A DNA stretch of 64,000 nt from Xanthomonas vasicola (GCF_000772705.2 NZ_JSBW02000086.1:1-64000), one strand, 5' to 3'; shown: positions 9,512-19,258, numbered from the stretch's first letter. Notes: generated by a model not told the origin, from the sequence alone. Made by a program: numbers and translations.

Positions 9512-11022
9512 CACACACCAACGGATTCGACGCGCTTCACGCCCACGCCCAGCGCCTGCGCGGCGCTGCCATCCCCGCATTGCTTGCCGCCGAGCCGGAA
9601 CGGCCGACGCAATACGCCAGGCAAGTCGGTCCGTTGTATTTCAATTTCGCCCGGCAGAAGTACGACCGCGCCGCGCTGGATGCCTTGTTCGCCATCGCCC
9701 GCGAGCGCGATCTAGCCGGCGCATTCCAGCGCCTGTTCCGTGGCGAGCAGGTCAACGTCACCGAACAGCGCGCGGCCTTGCACACCGCGTTGCGTGGCGA
9801 TTTGACCGACGCGCCGGTGGCATCGGAGGCCTATGCCACCGCTGCCGACGTGCGCCAACGCATGGGTGCATTGATCCAGCAACTGGAAGCCACCGACGTC
9901 ACCGATATCGTCAGTGTCGGCATCGGTGGCTCGGACCTGGGCCCGCGTCTGGTTGCCGATGCGTTGCGTGCGCCGTCCGGTGCGCGCTTCCGCGTGCATT
10001 TTGTCTCCAATGTGGATGGCGCAGCGATGCAGCGTACGCTGGCCACGCTGGACCCGGCACGCACCGCCGGCATCCTGATTTCCAAGACCTTCGGCACCCA
10101 GGAAACCCTGCTCAACGGTAGCATCCTGCATGCCTGGCTCGGTGGCAGCGAGCGGCTGTACGCAGTCAGTGCCAATCCCGAGCGCGCCGCCAAGGCCTTC
10201 GACATCGCACCCGGCCGCGTGCTGCCGATGTGGGACTGGGTGGGCGGGCGTTATTCGCTGTGGTCGACGGTGGGCTTCCCGATTGCATTGGCGATCGGCT
10301 TCGAACGTTTCGAACACTTGCTGGAAGGCGCCGCGCAGTTCGATGCGCATGTGCTCAATACGCCGCTGGAAGAAAACGTCGCGGTGCTGCACGGCCTGAC
10401 CGCGGTGTGGAACCGCAACCTGCTCGGGAGCGCCACGCATGCGGTGATGACCTATGACCAACGCCTGGCCTTGCTGCCGGCGTATCTGCAGCAGTTGGTG
10501 ATGGAGAGCCTGGGCAAGCGCGTCAAGCTCGACGGCTCGGCGGTGGACAGCGACACGGTGGCGGTGTGGTGGGGCGGTGCGGGCACCGATGTACAGCACA
10601 GCTTCTTTCAGGCGCTGCACCAGGGCACCAGCGTGGTGTCGGCCGATTTCATTGGCACCGTGCACAACGACGACCCGTACGCGGAAAACCACGTCGCGCT
10701 GATGGCCAATGTGCTCGCGCAGACCGAGGCGCTGGCCAACGGCCAGGACAGCAGCGACCCGCACCGCAGTTATCCCGGCGGGCGTCCAAGTACGGTAATC
10801 CTGCTCGATGCGCTCACCCCGCAGGCGCTGGGCGCGCTGATCTCGATGTACGAGCACAGCGTGTACGTGCAGTCGGTGATGTGGGGCATCAATGCGTTCG
10901 ATCAGTTCGGCGTGGAGCTGGGCAAGCAGCTGGCCAGCCAGTTGCTGCCGGCGCTGAAAGGCGAATCGGCCGATGTGGCCGACCCGGTGACGCGCGAGCT
11001 GCTGAGCAAGCTGCGCGGCTGA
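9508..11022 (+). CDS. pgi: Glucose-6-phosphate isomerase
   Basis: Pgi interconverts glucose-6-phosphate and fructose-6-phosphate. The 504-residue product carries [14 protein letters not shown] (phosphate binding), the first PROSITE-type signature region [15 protein letters not shown], the catalytic Glu in QLVMESLGK, and the C-terminal [16 protein letters not shown] with the catalytic Lys. It is the last gene of the pcnB-pgi cluster, overlaps panD by four bases, and is closed by a strong terminator. Confidence 0.96.
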   Translation: MTHTNGFDALHAHAQRLRGAAIPALLAAEPERPTQYARQVGPLYFNFARQKYDRAALDALFAIARERDLAGAFQRLFRGEQVNVTEQRAALHTALRGDLTDAPVASEAYATAADVRQRMGALIQQLEATDVTDIVSVGIGGSDLGPRLVADALRAPSGARFRVHFVSNVDGAAMQRTLATLDPARTAGILISKTFGTQETLLNGSILHAWLGGSERLYAVSANPERAAKAFDIAPGRVLPMWDWVGGRYSLWSTVGFPIALAIGFERFEHLLEGAAQFDAHVLNTPLEENVAVLHGLTAVWNRNLLGSATHAVMTYDQRLALLPAYLQQLVMESLGKRVKLDGSAVDSDTVAVWWGGAGTDVQHSFFQALHQGTSVVSADFIGTVHNDDPYAENHVALMANVLAQTEALANGQDSSDPHRSYPGGRPSTVILLDALTPQALGALISMYEHSVYVQSVMWGINAFDQFGVELGKQLASQLLPALKGESADVADPVTRELLSKLRG

Positions 11023-11047
11023 GCATTGCGCATCGCGCTTACAGAGA

Positions 11048-11071
11048 ACGGGGCCTGCGGGCCCCGTTTTT
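11048..11071 (+). terminator. Rho-independent terminator after pgi
   Basis: An eight-base perfect stem (ACGGGGCC / GGCCCCGT, loop TGCG) is followed by TTTTT. It begins 26 bases after the pgi stop. Confidence 0.9.
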
Positions 11072-11111
11072 ATTTGGACGATATGACCGACTGCGCTGAG
11101 GCCAAAATAGA

Positions 11112-11135
11112 CAAATTTCCTAAATTGGGAATTTG
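11112..11135 (+). promoter_or_regulatory. Palindromic operator of the toxin-antitoxin pair
   Basis: Arms CAAATT and AATTTG, with inner matching CC/GG pairs, form a 24-base imperfect palindrome (9 of 12 base pairs) ending 41 bases before the antitoxin start. It is very AT-rich against the local background. Antitoxins of the Phd family typically repress their own operon through such sites; the assignment here is inferred from position. Confidence 0.5.
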
Positions 11136-11176
11136 AGAGTAGGCTGATCGCTATTACTCCGCGCCGGACTGCCGCC

Positions 11177-11521
11177 ATGTCGCGCTTCCAGGATTTGCCC
11201 GAGCTCGAAAAATCCCCCGCCGCCGACATCAAGGTGAAGGGCTGGCCCAGCCTGATGCGCAAGGTGCGATCGCACGGGGCGGTGGTCATCACCAACCACA
11301 ATCACCCCGAGGCGGTGGTGGTGGATGCCGAGGAGTATCGGCGCCTGGTCAATCAGGCGAGTGCGGCGGCAGCGGCCTCGGCGCGTGCGCAATCGCTGCA
11401 GGTGTTGCAGGCGAAGTTCGATGCGCATCTTGCGGCAGCCACTGAAGGTGCAGGCCTGGCCAAGGCGATCGCCACGCCGGCACGCCGCGGCCGCAAGGTC
11501 ACCCTGGGCCCGTCGCTGTAA
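11177..11521 (+). CDS. Phd/YefM-type antitoxin
   Basis: The 114-residue protein has a Phd/YefM-like DNA-binding and dimerisation core, with VVITNHNHPEAVVVDAEEYRRLV at residues 36-58 as its hallmark. An Ala-rich, partly helical tail (residues 60-114) ends in a basic PARRGRKVTLG and would be the toxin-binding part. It starts 41 bases after a palindrome and lies three bases before the kinase-like toxin gene. Phd antitoxins usually partner Doc or RelE toxins; a zeta-like partner is less usual. Function is inferred from family and context. Confidence 0.75.
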   Translation: MSRFQDLPELEKSPAADIKVKGWPSLMRKVRSHGAVVITNHNHPEAVVVDAEEYRRLVNQASAAAAASARAQSLQVLQAKFDAHLAAATEGAGLAKAIATPARRGRKVTLGPSL

Positions 11522-11524
11522 CCG

Positions 11525-12151
11525 ATGGGCAATCTCCTGGTGCTGGCCGGCGTCAACGGCGCCGGCAAGAGTTCGTTGTTGGGCCGTTTTCTGCAGGAGG
11601 ATGGCGCTACCTGGTTCAATCCCGATGCGTTTACCAAAGAACTGATCGAGCAAGGCTGGGCGCCTGCAGAGGCGAACGCGCAGGCCTGGGAAGAAGGCGT
11701 GCGGCGGCTTCGCCAAGCCATGGCCGATGGCAGCGATTTCGCGTTCGAAACCACGCTGGGTGCGACGACCATTCCGCGCCTGCTGCGCGAGGCGTGCGCG
11801 CAGCACACAGTGGCGGTCTGGTTCCGCGGGTTGGCGACGGTGGACCTGCATATCCAGCGTGTGGCCGCGCGCGTTGCGGCCGGCGGTCACGCCATTCCCG
11901 AACACAAGATCCGCGAGCGTTACGACACCTCGCGTGCCAACTTGATCGCGTTGCTGCCGCATCTGGCAGTGCTGCATGTTTACGACAACAGCGCACCGGC
12001 CGACGCGGCGGGGCAGGCGTCGCCGATGCTGGTACTGGAATTGGACCGCCTCGGCCTGCATTACCCGCAAACGCCGGAAGAATTGGTGCAGGTGCCCGAT
12101 TGGGCCAAGCCCATCGTGATGGCGGCGCTGGAGACGCACCGCATGCCCTGA
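11525..12151 (+). CDS. Zeta-toxin-like P-loop kinase
   Basis: This 208-residue P-loop kinase has Walker A GVNGAGKSS (residues 9-17), FNPDAFTKEL (substrate-binding Asp region of zeta toxins), FAFETTLGATT, and a later Arg-rich segment, RYDTSRANL. Zeta toxins phosphorylate UDP-N-acetylglucosamine and block wall synthesis; related proteins act on other small molecules. The gene follows the Phd-type antitoxin after three bases, so the two form one operon. The substrate is not shown by the sequence. A non-toxic ATPase role is possible but the pairing argues against it. Confidence 0.75.
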   Translation: MGNLLVLAGVNGAGKSSLLGRFLQEDGATWFNPDAFTKELIEQGWAPAEANAQAWEEGVRRLRQAMADGSDFAFETTLGATTIPRLLREACAQHTVAVWFRGLATVDLHIQRVAARVAAGGHAIPEHKIRERYDTSRANLIALLPHLAVLHVYDNSAPADAAGQASPMLVLELDRLGLHYPQTPEELVQVPDWAKPIVMAALETHRMP

Positions 12152-12382
12152 CGTGCGCCCCCGCGCCGAGTGCGCGAGGCTGGCCTAACTCGACCGACGG
12201 GATGGCGACGCAATCGCTGTTGCGCGCTATGCATTGGACGTGCGTCGGTGCCGCGTGTCTGCGGCGCGTGCTGACAGGCCCCGGTTTGCGTTATTCGGAA
12301 GGCGTCGATTGCTAACGGCGAGGGCTCGCCAGAGCGCGGGTCGGTCGGACCCGCGCAGCAACGCAAACCTGCGTATGTTCCA

Positions 12383-12424
12383 ACGACCGCTCGCAGCGCT
12401 TCTGTGCGCACTGCGAGCGGTCGT
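12383..12424. terminator. Long hairpin between the toxin gene and phoX
   Basis: A perfect 14-base stem (ACGACCGCTCGCAG / CTGCGAGCGGTCGT) with a 14-base loop lies between two convergent genes, nine bases beyond the phoX stop. No strong T-run follows on either strand. It may stop transcription from both sides or protect the phoX mRNA end. Confidence 0.5.
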
Positions 12425-12433
12425 ACTGCAGGC

Positions 12434-14389
12434 TTAGGCCTTGCCCAACTGCACCGCCACCGGGTCGCCGGTGAGATAACCCACGGCTCCACCGAAGCGA
12501 TCCTTGTAGTTGGCGCGGACCAGCGGGTCCAGCATAGCCTTGACGGTGTCGTGCAGCGGGCTCTCCCAATCGCCGGGGTGCTGGAAGTTGCTCATCACAT
12601 AAGTCCAGCCGTGGATCTCGTCGACGGCGTGCAGGCCGGTCGATTCGGCGCCCGCCGGCACCGACAGCACGCGCGTCAGCGTGCCGCTGTCCACGTTGTA
12701 GGCCCACAGGAAATTGTTGACGTGCAGGCTGCTGTCTTCGCCGATAAACAAGGTGCGCAGCGACTCGGAGAATTTGAGGTTGTCCGGGTTGGCGATCCGG
12801 TCCGGGTCGGCCAGATTGCCCAGCGCATCGGCCTTGGCCAGGTTGTGGCCGGTGAGCGCGGCCGGCGCGGCCATGTCGATCGGCACCCAGTCGCTGTGGA
12901 TCGGCGCGCCGTGACTGTCGCGCTGGCCGCCACGTAGGTTTAAGGCATAGACCGCACCGGCTTCTGGGCCTTGTACTTTTACATCGCCCGAGCCGTTGAG
13001 CATGCTGGTGACGATGTAGGACATCGCCATGTAGGCGACCTTGTCATGCGCGTTGACGGTGGTGCCTTCGAGCTTGGTGAAGCCCAGGCTACCGCCGGCC
13101 AGCGCGGCATAGCGATGGGTTTCCAGATAGGTGGCGGCCTTTTCCATGCCGGGCTTGATGCGGATCCAGTTGAAGGTGCCGTTGAACGGGATCTTGGTGA
13201 ACGCGGCATCGCCCGGGTCGCTCAGGTGCACGTCGAGGATGTCGGCGGCGGTGAGGCGGTCGGCCATGGCCTGGATCTCGGCACTGGTGGCGTGGCCGAG
13301 CTTGATCCAGCTCAGCGTGGCCGCACCCGGGCCGATGCCCGAGGTCTGGTGCCACTTGCCGACATACAAGGTGCCGGCAGAGAGGTCCGCCTTGCGGTCG
13401 GCGATAAACATGAAGAGTCCGCCATTGGTGGCGTCGTCGCCCATCAACACGGTGCGTTGGTCGGGCATCACCTGCACCAGTTCGTGCGAGATGCGGCCCA
13501 GGCAATAGTGCTTGCGCACGCTGCCGGTGCCGTCCGGGTGTACGGTGATTTCCGGTAGATGGCCGTAGTGGTAGGGATTGGCTTTTTCCGGGTTGCCGTA
13601 CAGATGCGTGCTGTAGCTGCGGAACTGGGTGTTGCCGGCCAATGCGGTGGCGTCGGGCTCGTACTCTTCGCTGGACAGGTGGGTATTCCACGGCGACAGG
13701 CTGGCGCCGCAGGTGGTCCATAGCCCATGCACTGGCGCGGTATCGACGTTGTGGTACTTCACCAGCGAGAGCTTGCCGGTGGCCGGATCCTGATCCAGCG
13801 TCAGCACCGCGATCGGCGCGGGCAGGTGGCGGTTGGTGTCATTGCCGGCCTGGTCGCGGGTGGTGTATTCGAACTGCACCACCGCGAACACGTGGTTGCC
13901 TTTGACGCCCGGCACTTTGGCATGGGGCAGGGTCAGCAGCGAGGAGCCGTCCGGGCAATCGGAAAAGAACGGACGTTCGGCACCAGGTTTGGAGCGGTCG
14001 ATGATCGGGCGATGCTGGATGTCGTAATAGCCGCCTGCCAGCACGGTGCCGCCGTTGCCGTCCGGCACTTGGTCGCCGGTAATGAAGAACGGGTGGTAGG
14101 CCAGCGCATAGCGCTGCGTGCTGCCGTCGCTGCGGGTCACGCTGAGTGCCGAGCCGACCGTGGTGGTAGCCATGGCCGCCGGGTTGGCCAAGCTCGGTGC
14201 CGGCATGCCGTGGAAGGTGGCCGAGACCAGGCGGGTCGGATTGTCCGATGGTCGCAGCGGGCGCGCGGCCGATGCCGCACCGCCAAGTTGCTGGAGGGCG
14301 GCGGCGCTGGCGTTGCCCAGCGGCAACAGGGGAACAGCCGCCAGCAACTGCATCAGGCGACGACGGGAGGGGTTGGGGGAGGCAGACAT
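12434..14389 (-). CDS. phoX: PhoX-family alkaline phosphatase (DUF839)
   Basis: PhoX enzymes are calcium- and iron-dependent periplasmic phosphatases exported folded by Tat and induced by phosphate starvation. The 651-residue product starts at ATG 14389 (GGAG five bases upstream) and has the Tat motif SRRRLMQLLA with a following hydrophobic stretch. The mature part shows GNHVFAVVQFEYTTRD, SPWNTHLSSEEYEPD (metal-site region of PhoX), a second acidic site near LVQVMPDQRTVLMGDD, and FIGEDSSLHVNNFLWAYN. A Pho-box-like repeat lies about 65 bases upstream. It is divergent from the GH3 gene. Confidence 0.85.
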   Translation of the reverse strand: MSASPNPSRRRLMQLLAAVPLLPLGNASAAALQQLGGAASAARPLRPSDNPTRLVSATFHGMPAPSLANPAAMATTTVGSALSVTRSDGSTQRYALAYHPFFITGDQVPDGNGGTVLAGGYYDIQHRPIIDRSKPGAERPFFSDCPDGSSLLTLPHAKVPGVKGNHVFAVVQFEYTTRDQAGNDTNRHLPAPIAVLTLDQDPATGKLSLVKYHNVDTAPVHGLWTTCGASLSPWNTHLSSEEYEPDATALAGNTQFRSYSTHLYGNPEKANPYHYGHLPEITVHPDGTGSVRKHYCLGRISHELVQVMPDQRTVLMGDDATNGGLFMFIADRKADLSAGTLYVGKWHQTSGIGPGAATLSWIKLGHATSAEIQAMADRLTAADILDVHLSDPGDAAFTKIPFNGTFNWIRIKPGMEKAATYLETHRYAALAGGSLGFTKLEGTTVNAHDKVAYMAMSYIVTSMLNGSGDVKVQGPEAGAVYALNLRGGQRDSHGAPIHSDWVPIDMAAPAALTGHNLAKADALGNLADPDRIANPDNLKFSESLRTLFIGEDSSLHVNNFLWAYNVDSGTLTRVLSVPAGAESTGLHAVDEIHGWTYVMSNFQHPGDWESPLHDTVKAMLDPLVRANYKDRFGGAVGYLTGDPVAVQLGKA

Positions 14390-14452
14390 CGAAACTCCAG
14401 GCAAAGGCAACGATCAACGATGGCAACGGCGCATCGGCAAGCCGATCACGCT

Positions 14453-14481
14453 AGGCCAGCGATATGACAGTTGTTTGACGA
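14453..14481 (-). promoter_or_regulatory. Putative Pho box of phoX
   Basis: Read on the minus strand there is CTGTCAT, four bases, then CTGGCCT, matching the PhoB repeat (two CTGTCAT units spaced by four bases) at 12 of 14 positions. A weaker third unit, TCGTCAA, stands four bases further upstream in the same 11-base phase. The site is about 65-90 bases before the phoX start, a normal PhoB position. Confidence 0.6.
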
Positions 14482-14824
14482 CGGTCTCACCCATTGGCCG
14501 GCCTTCGCATGCTGCGACGTAAGCGAGCGCTGGCGGGGGGGCAAATACATGCATGTGCTGCGCACTGATCAAATCTGCAGGTGGTGCGGCGCAGCAAAGT
14601 ACCTGGTCCGTCAATGCCTGGCGCGGCAGCGGATTAGGTGGTTTTGCGCGGTTTCACCGCTGCTATCGGTATTCCAAGGCTATAGCCGCGTCCAATAAGT
14701 TACCCGTGGATTGGCATACGGTCAGCTTTGGTTGACAGGGTAGGGGAATCACGCAAGCGTACGCCGCCTAATGGCCTGCGGCGCAACGCATCGCCGTGGG
14801 AGAACCACCCTGGAGAACCAAATC

Positions 14825-17437
14825 TTGGACAAGCTGCTCCGTCGTACCGCCGCGCCCGTCGCGCGTCGCACCCTCTGCCTGGCAACCGCTGCGGCGGTGC
14901 TGATGTTGGCCGCCTGCCAAGGCAAGGACACCGCTGCCGAGGCGAGCAAGACCGCACCGACCACCGCGCCTGCCGAGTCGTCGACCACCATCCATCCGGA
15001 CCAGTGGCCGTCGCCGAAGTGGCCGTTCGCGCATGACGCGGCATTAGAGCAGCGCATCACCGATGTGATGGCCAAGATGAGCGTGGAAGAAAAGGTCGCT
15101 CAGACCATCCAGGGCGACATCGCCAGCATGACCCCGGACGACGTGCGCAAATACCGCATCGGTTCGGTGCTGGCCGGCGGCAATTCCGATCCCGGCGGCA
15201 AATACAACGCCAGCCCGACCGAATGGTTGAAGCTGGCCGACGCGTTCTATGAGGCGTCGATGGACAGCTCCAAGGGCGGCAATGCGATTCCGATCATCTT
15301 CGGCATCGATGCGGTGCACGGCCAGAGCAACATCGTCGGCGCCACGCTGTTTCCGCACAACATTGGCCTGGGTGCCACGCGCAACCCGGACCTGATCAAG
15401 AAGATCGGCGAAGTCACCGCTGCCGAAACCCGCGTCACCGGCATGGAGTGGACCTTCGCGCCAACAGTGGCCGTGCCGCAGGACGACCGCTGGGGCCGCA
15501 CCTACGAAGGCTATTCCGAGTCGCCGGACGTGGTGGCTAGCTTCGCCGGCAAGATGGTCGAAGGCGTGCAGGGCGTGCCGGGCACGCCGCAGTTCCTGGA
15601 CGGTAGCCACGTCATTTCGTCGGTGAAGCATTTCGTCGGCGACGGCGGCACCACCGATGGCAAGGACCAGGGCGACACCAAGGTGTCCGAAGCCACCATG
15701 CGCGACATCCACGCTGCCGGCTATCCGCCCGCAATTGCCGCTGGTGCGCAGAGCGTGATGGCCTCGTTCAACAGCTTCAACGGCGAAAAGATGCACGGCA
15801 ACAAGGTCATGCTGACCGACGTGCTCAAGGGCCGCATGAATTTCGGCGGTTTCGTGGTCGGCGACTGGAATGGCCACGGCCAGGTCAAGGGCTGCACCAA
15901 CCAAAATTGCCCGGCCTCGTTCATTGCCGGTGTCGACATGGCGATGGCCGCCGACAGCTGGAAGGGCATCTACGAAACCGAACTGGCCGCAGTGAAGTCG
16001 GGCCAGATCTCGGCCGAGCGTCTGGACGATGCCGTGCGCCGCATCCTGCGCGTCAAGATGCGTCTGGGCCTGTTCGAAGCCGGCAAGCCGTCCAATCGCC
16101 CGCTCGGTGGCAAGTACCAATTGCTGGGCGCACCGGAACACCGTGCGATCGCCCGCCAGGCGGTGCGCGAGTCGCTGGTGCTGCTGAAGAACCAGGCCGG
16201 CATCCTGCCGCTGGATCCGACCAAGCGCGTGCTGGTGCTGGGCGACGGTGCCAACGACATGGGCAAGCAGTCCGGCGGCTGGACCCTGAACTGGCAGGGC
16301 ACCGGCACCAAGCGCAGCGACTACCCCAACGGCACCACCATCTGGGAAGGCCTGGACAAGCAGATCAAGGCTGCCGGCGGCAGCGCAGAGCTGGCTGTGG
16401 ATGGCGCCTACAAGACCAAGCCTGACGTGGCTGTGGTGGTGTTCGGCGAAAACCCGTATGCCGAATTCCAGGGCGATATCGCCACCCTGCTCTACAAGCC
16501 GGGCGACGAGAGCGAGCTGGCCTTGATCAAGAAACTCAAGGCCGACGGTGTCCCGGTGGTGGCGGTGTTCCTGAGCGGGCGCCCGCTGTGGATGAATCAG
16601 TACATCAACGCATCCGACGCGTTCGTGGCTGCGTGGTTGCCGGGTTCCGAAGGTGAGGGCATTGCCGATGTGCTGCTGCGCAAGGCCGATGGCACGGTGC
16701 AGAACGACTTCAAGGGCAAGCTGAGCTTCTCCTGGCCGAAGACCGCGGTGCAGTTCGCCAACAACGTCGGCCAGAAGGACTACGACCCGCAGTTCAAGTT
16801 CGGCTTCGGCCTGACTTACGCCGACAAGGGCGACCTGGCCGCGTTGCCGGAAGAATCGGGCGTGTCCGGTGAGCAGTCGGTGGGCGGGGTGTACTTCGTG
16901 CGCGGCAAGCCGGCGCTGGGCATTGCGATGCAGCTGTCCAACGCCCGCCAGGCCAATATGCCGGCGACCACGCTGCCCGTGGGTCTGTCCGATGGCAGCC
17001 TGAAGATGACCGCGGTCGATCACAAGGCGCAGGAAGATGCGCGCCGTCTGGTGTGGTCCGGCAGTGCGGCGTCCAGTGTGTTGCTGGTGTCTGGCAAGCC
17101 GGTGGACGTCTCGCGTGAGAGCAACGGCGACGTGCAGCTGCAGCTGACCCTGCGCCGCGACAGTGCGGTGACCGCGCCGGTGTGGCTGGGCGTGGGCTGT
17201 GGCGACAAGTGCGGTGGCCGCGTCGATGTGCGCAAGACCCTGGCCGCGCTGCCGCAGGGCCAGTGGAAAGTGGTCGGTGCGCCGCTCAAGTGCTTTGCAG
17301 TGGCCGGCGCCGATGTGACCAAACTGACCCAGGTCGCCAGCATCGAAAGCGCTGCTGCGCTGAACCTGTCGGTGTCGAAGGTCTCGCTGGGCGCGCTCAA
17401 CGAAGCCGAAGTCAGCGTCGACTGCCCGGTCAAGTAA
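14825..17437 (+). CDS. Glycoside hydrolase family 3 exo-beta-glucosidase, lipoprotein-like
   Basis: The enzyme releases glucose from the non-reducing ends of beta-glucans or cellobiose. The 870-residue form starts at TTG 14825 with GGAG nine bases upstream; this start gives a clean signal peptide ending in a lipobox-like LMLAACQ, while the ATG at 14771 would prepend unsuitable residues. The N-terminal GH3 barrel includes KHFVGDGGTTDGKDQGDT, much like barley exo-glucanase ExoI, and the nucleophile Asp in GFVVGDWNGHG. The second GH3 domain (VLVLGDGANDMGKQSGGWTL, AVVVFGENPYAEFQGD) follows. About 200 C-terminal residues form an extra beta-rich domain. The symporter gene 260 bases downstream probably imports the sugar. 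Confidence 0.85.
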   Translation: MDKLLRRTAAPVARRTLCLATAAAVLMLAACQGKDTAAEASKTAPTTAPAESSTTIHPDQWPSPKWPFAHDAALEQRITDVMAKMSVEEKVAQTIQGDIASMTPDDVRKYRIGSVLAGGNSDPGGKYNASPTEWLKLADAFYEASMDSSKGGNAIPIIFGIDAVHGQSNIVGATLFPHNIGLGATRNPDLIKKIGEVTAAETRVTGMEWTFAPTVAVPQDDRWGRTYEGYSESPDVVASFAGKMVEGVQGVPGTPQFLDGSHVISSVKHFVGDGGTTDGKDQGDTKVSEATMRDIHAAGYPPAIAAGAQSVMASFNSFNGEKMHGNKVMLTDVLKGRMNFGGFVVGDWNGHGQVKGCTNQNCPASFIAGVDMAMAADSWKGIYETELAAVKSGQISAERLDDAVRRILRVKMRLGLFEAGKPSNRPLGGKYQLLGAPEHRAIARQAVRESLVLLKNQAGILPLDPTKRVLVLGDGANDMGKQSGGWTLNWQGTGTKRSDYPNGTTIWEGLDKQIKAAGGSAELAVDGAYKTKPDVAVVVFGENPYAEFQGDIATLLYKPGDESELALIKKLKADGVPVVAVFLSGRPLWMNQYINASDAFVAAWLPGSEGEGIADVLLRKADGTVQNDFKGKLSFSWPKTAVQFANNVGQKDYDPQFKFGFGLTYADKGDLAALPEESGVSGEQSVGGVYFVRGKPALGIAMQLSNARQANMPATTLPVGLSDGSLKMTAVDHKAQEDARRLVWSGSAASSVLLVSGKPVDVSRESNGDVQLQLTLRRDSAVTAPVWLGVGCGDKCGGRVDVRKTLAALPQGQWKVVGAPLKCFAVAGADVTKLTQVASIESAAALNLSVSKVSLGALNEAEVSVDCPVK

Positions 17438-17695
17438 GCAGCATTTCCGCAGGCGTGCGTGCGCGCCCGCGGTAGATCGGATGAAACAGATGCGTCGCCA
17501 GTGCTGGCGACGCATTACAGCGGCCACCCTGATCGGTGGTGTCATCAGCCGCCGCGGGACGCGCGCGTCGATCGGCCCGGATGGCCTGCAGCTGCGGTTC
17601 GCCGCGCTGCCGTGGCGCACGCGGTGCGTTGCGGCGGCATTCTGCAGGCTCGCCTGGCGTTCGATGCACACCCCAGAGCCAGACAGGAGAGTGCA

Positions 17696-19258
17696 GTGGG
17701 TTTGGCGACGTTGGATATCGTGATCGTGCTGGTCTATCTGACCGGCATCTTCGTACTCGCGCAGTGGGTGTCGCGCGAGAAGGCAGGCCACAGCAAGAGT
17801 GCCGAAGATTACTTCCTGGCCAGCAAGTCGTTGCCGTGGTGGGCGATCGGCGCATCGCTGATTGCCGCGAACATCTCCGCCGAACAGATCATCGGCATGG
17901 CCGGTTCGGGTTATGCGATCGGCCTGGCGATCGCGTCCTACGAATGGATGGCGGCGCTGACGCTGCTGATCGTCGGCAAGTTCTTCCTGCCGATCTTCCT
18001 GCGCAACGGCATCTACACCATGCCGCAGTTTCTGGAAGAGCGTTACGGCAAGTGGATCCGCACGCTGATGGCGGTGTTCTGGCTGCTGCTGTACGTGTTC
18101 GTCAACCTCACCTCGATCCTGTGGCTGGGGTCGATCGCGGTCAGCCAGGTCACCGGCATGGACCAGACCTTGGCGCTGGCATTGATCGGCGTGTTCGCGC
18201 TGGTCTACCAGCTGTACGGCGGGCTGAAGGCGGTGGCGCTGACCGACATCGTGCAGGTCACGTTGTTGGTGCTGGGCGGCTTGCTGGTGGCGGGGCTGAC
18301 CCTGGCGCGTATCGGCGATGGGGCTGGCGTGCTGGCCGGCTTCCAGCACCTGTGGAGTGCGCACCCCGAGCACTTCCATATGATCCTGACCAAGGACAAC
18401 CCGTTCTACAAAGACCTGCCGGGCCTGAGCGTGCTGCTGGGCGGGCTGTGGGTGATGAACATCAGTTACTGGGGTTTCAACCAGTACATCATCCAGCGCG
18501 CGCTGGCCGCCAAGAACATCGGCGAGGCGCAGAAGGGCATGGTGTTTGCTGCGTTCCTGAAGCTGCTGATGCCGTTGGTGATAGTGGTGCCGGGTATCGC
18601 GGCAGTGGTGCTGGCGCCGGATCTGGCCAAGCCCGATCAAGCCTATCCGACCATGATGCAGCTGTTGCCGACCGGCATCCTGGGCCTGGTGTTTGCCGCG
18701 TTGGTGGCGGCGATCGTGGCCTCGCTGGCCTCGAAGATCAATTCGGTGGCGACCATCTTCACCCTGGATTTCTACGCCAAGTTCCGCCCGCAGACCGAAC
18801 AGAAACAGTTGGTGCGCGTGGGCCGTATTGTTGCCGCCGTCTCGGTGCTGATCGGCATCCTCACCGCGCGGCCACTGCTGGGTAACTTCGATCAGGGCTT
18901 CCAGTTCATCCAGGAATTCACCGGCTTCTTTACCCCCGGCGTGGTGGTGATCTTCATGCTGGGCCTGTTCTGGAAGCGTGCCAATGAAGCCGGCGCGCTG
19001 ACCGCAGCGATCGGCTCGGTGGTGCTGTCGTTCGCGCTCAAGTTCGCCTGGCCGGAACTGCCGTTCATGGACCGCATCGGCGTGGTGTTCGTCGCTGCGC
19101 TGTTGCTGGCGGTGGTGGTGTCGCTGCTGACGCCGGCCACGCAGGCGCGCGATCTGATTCGCACCAACGACGTGGCCTACGGCACCACGCTGGGCTTCAA
19201 GATCGGCGCAGCCGGCGTGATCGCGATTCTGATCGTGCTGTACACGGTGTTCTGGTGA
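17696..19258 (+). CDS. Sodium/sugar symporter (SSS family, SGLT-like)
   Basis: A 520-residue inner-membrane symporter of the SSS family with about 14 hydrophobic segments. Start GTG 17696 follows AGGAGA at a good distance. Typical SGLT regions are seen: SLIAANISAEQIIGMAGSGY (early helices, sodium and substrate sites), the central VYQLYGGLKAVALTDIVQ, and ALVAAIVASLASKINSVATIFTLDFY. The position behind the GH3 glucosidase suggests glucose or another hexose as substrate (inference). A strong hairpin terminator follows. Confidence 0.85.
   Translation: MGLATLDIVIVLVYLTGIFVLAQWVSREKAGHSKSAEDYFLASKSLPWWAIGASLIAANISAEQIIGMAGSGYAIGLAIASYEWMAALTLLIVGKFFLPIFLRNGIYTMPQFLEERYGKWIRTLMAVFWLLLYVFVNLTSILWLGSIAVSQVTGMDQTLALALIGVFALVYQLYGGLKAVALTDIVQVTLLVLGGLLVAGLTLARIGDGAGVLAGFQHLWSAHPEHFHMILTKDNPFYKDLPGLSVLLGGLWVMNISYWGFNQYIIQRALAAKNIGEAQKGMVFAAFLKLLMPLVIVVPGIAAVVLAPDLAKPDQAYPTMMQLLPTGILGLVFAALVAAIVASLASKINSVATIFTLDFYAKFRPQTEQKQLVRVGRIVAAVSVLIGILTARPLLGNFDQGFQFIQEFTGFFTPGVVVIFMLGLFWKRANEAGALTAAIGSVVLSFALKFAWPELPFMDRIGVVFVAALLLAVVVSLLTPATQARDLIRTNDVAYGTTLGFKIGAAGVIAILIVLYTVFW

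Noticed and set aside
9712..11301. 529-codon minus-strand frame opposite pgi
   Set aside because: Composition is that of an antisense shadow; pgi on the plus strand has all catalytic motifs.
15044..18640. Open frame of nearly 1200 codons on the minus strand
   Set aside because: It lies exactly opposite the GH3 and symporter genes, is rich in His, Gln and Arg with no domain pattern, and is the usual antisense by-product of high-GC codon use.
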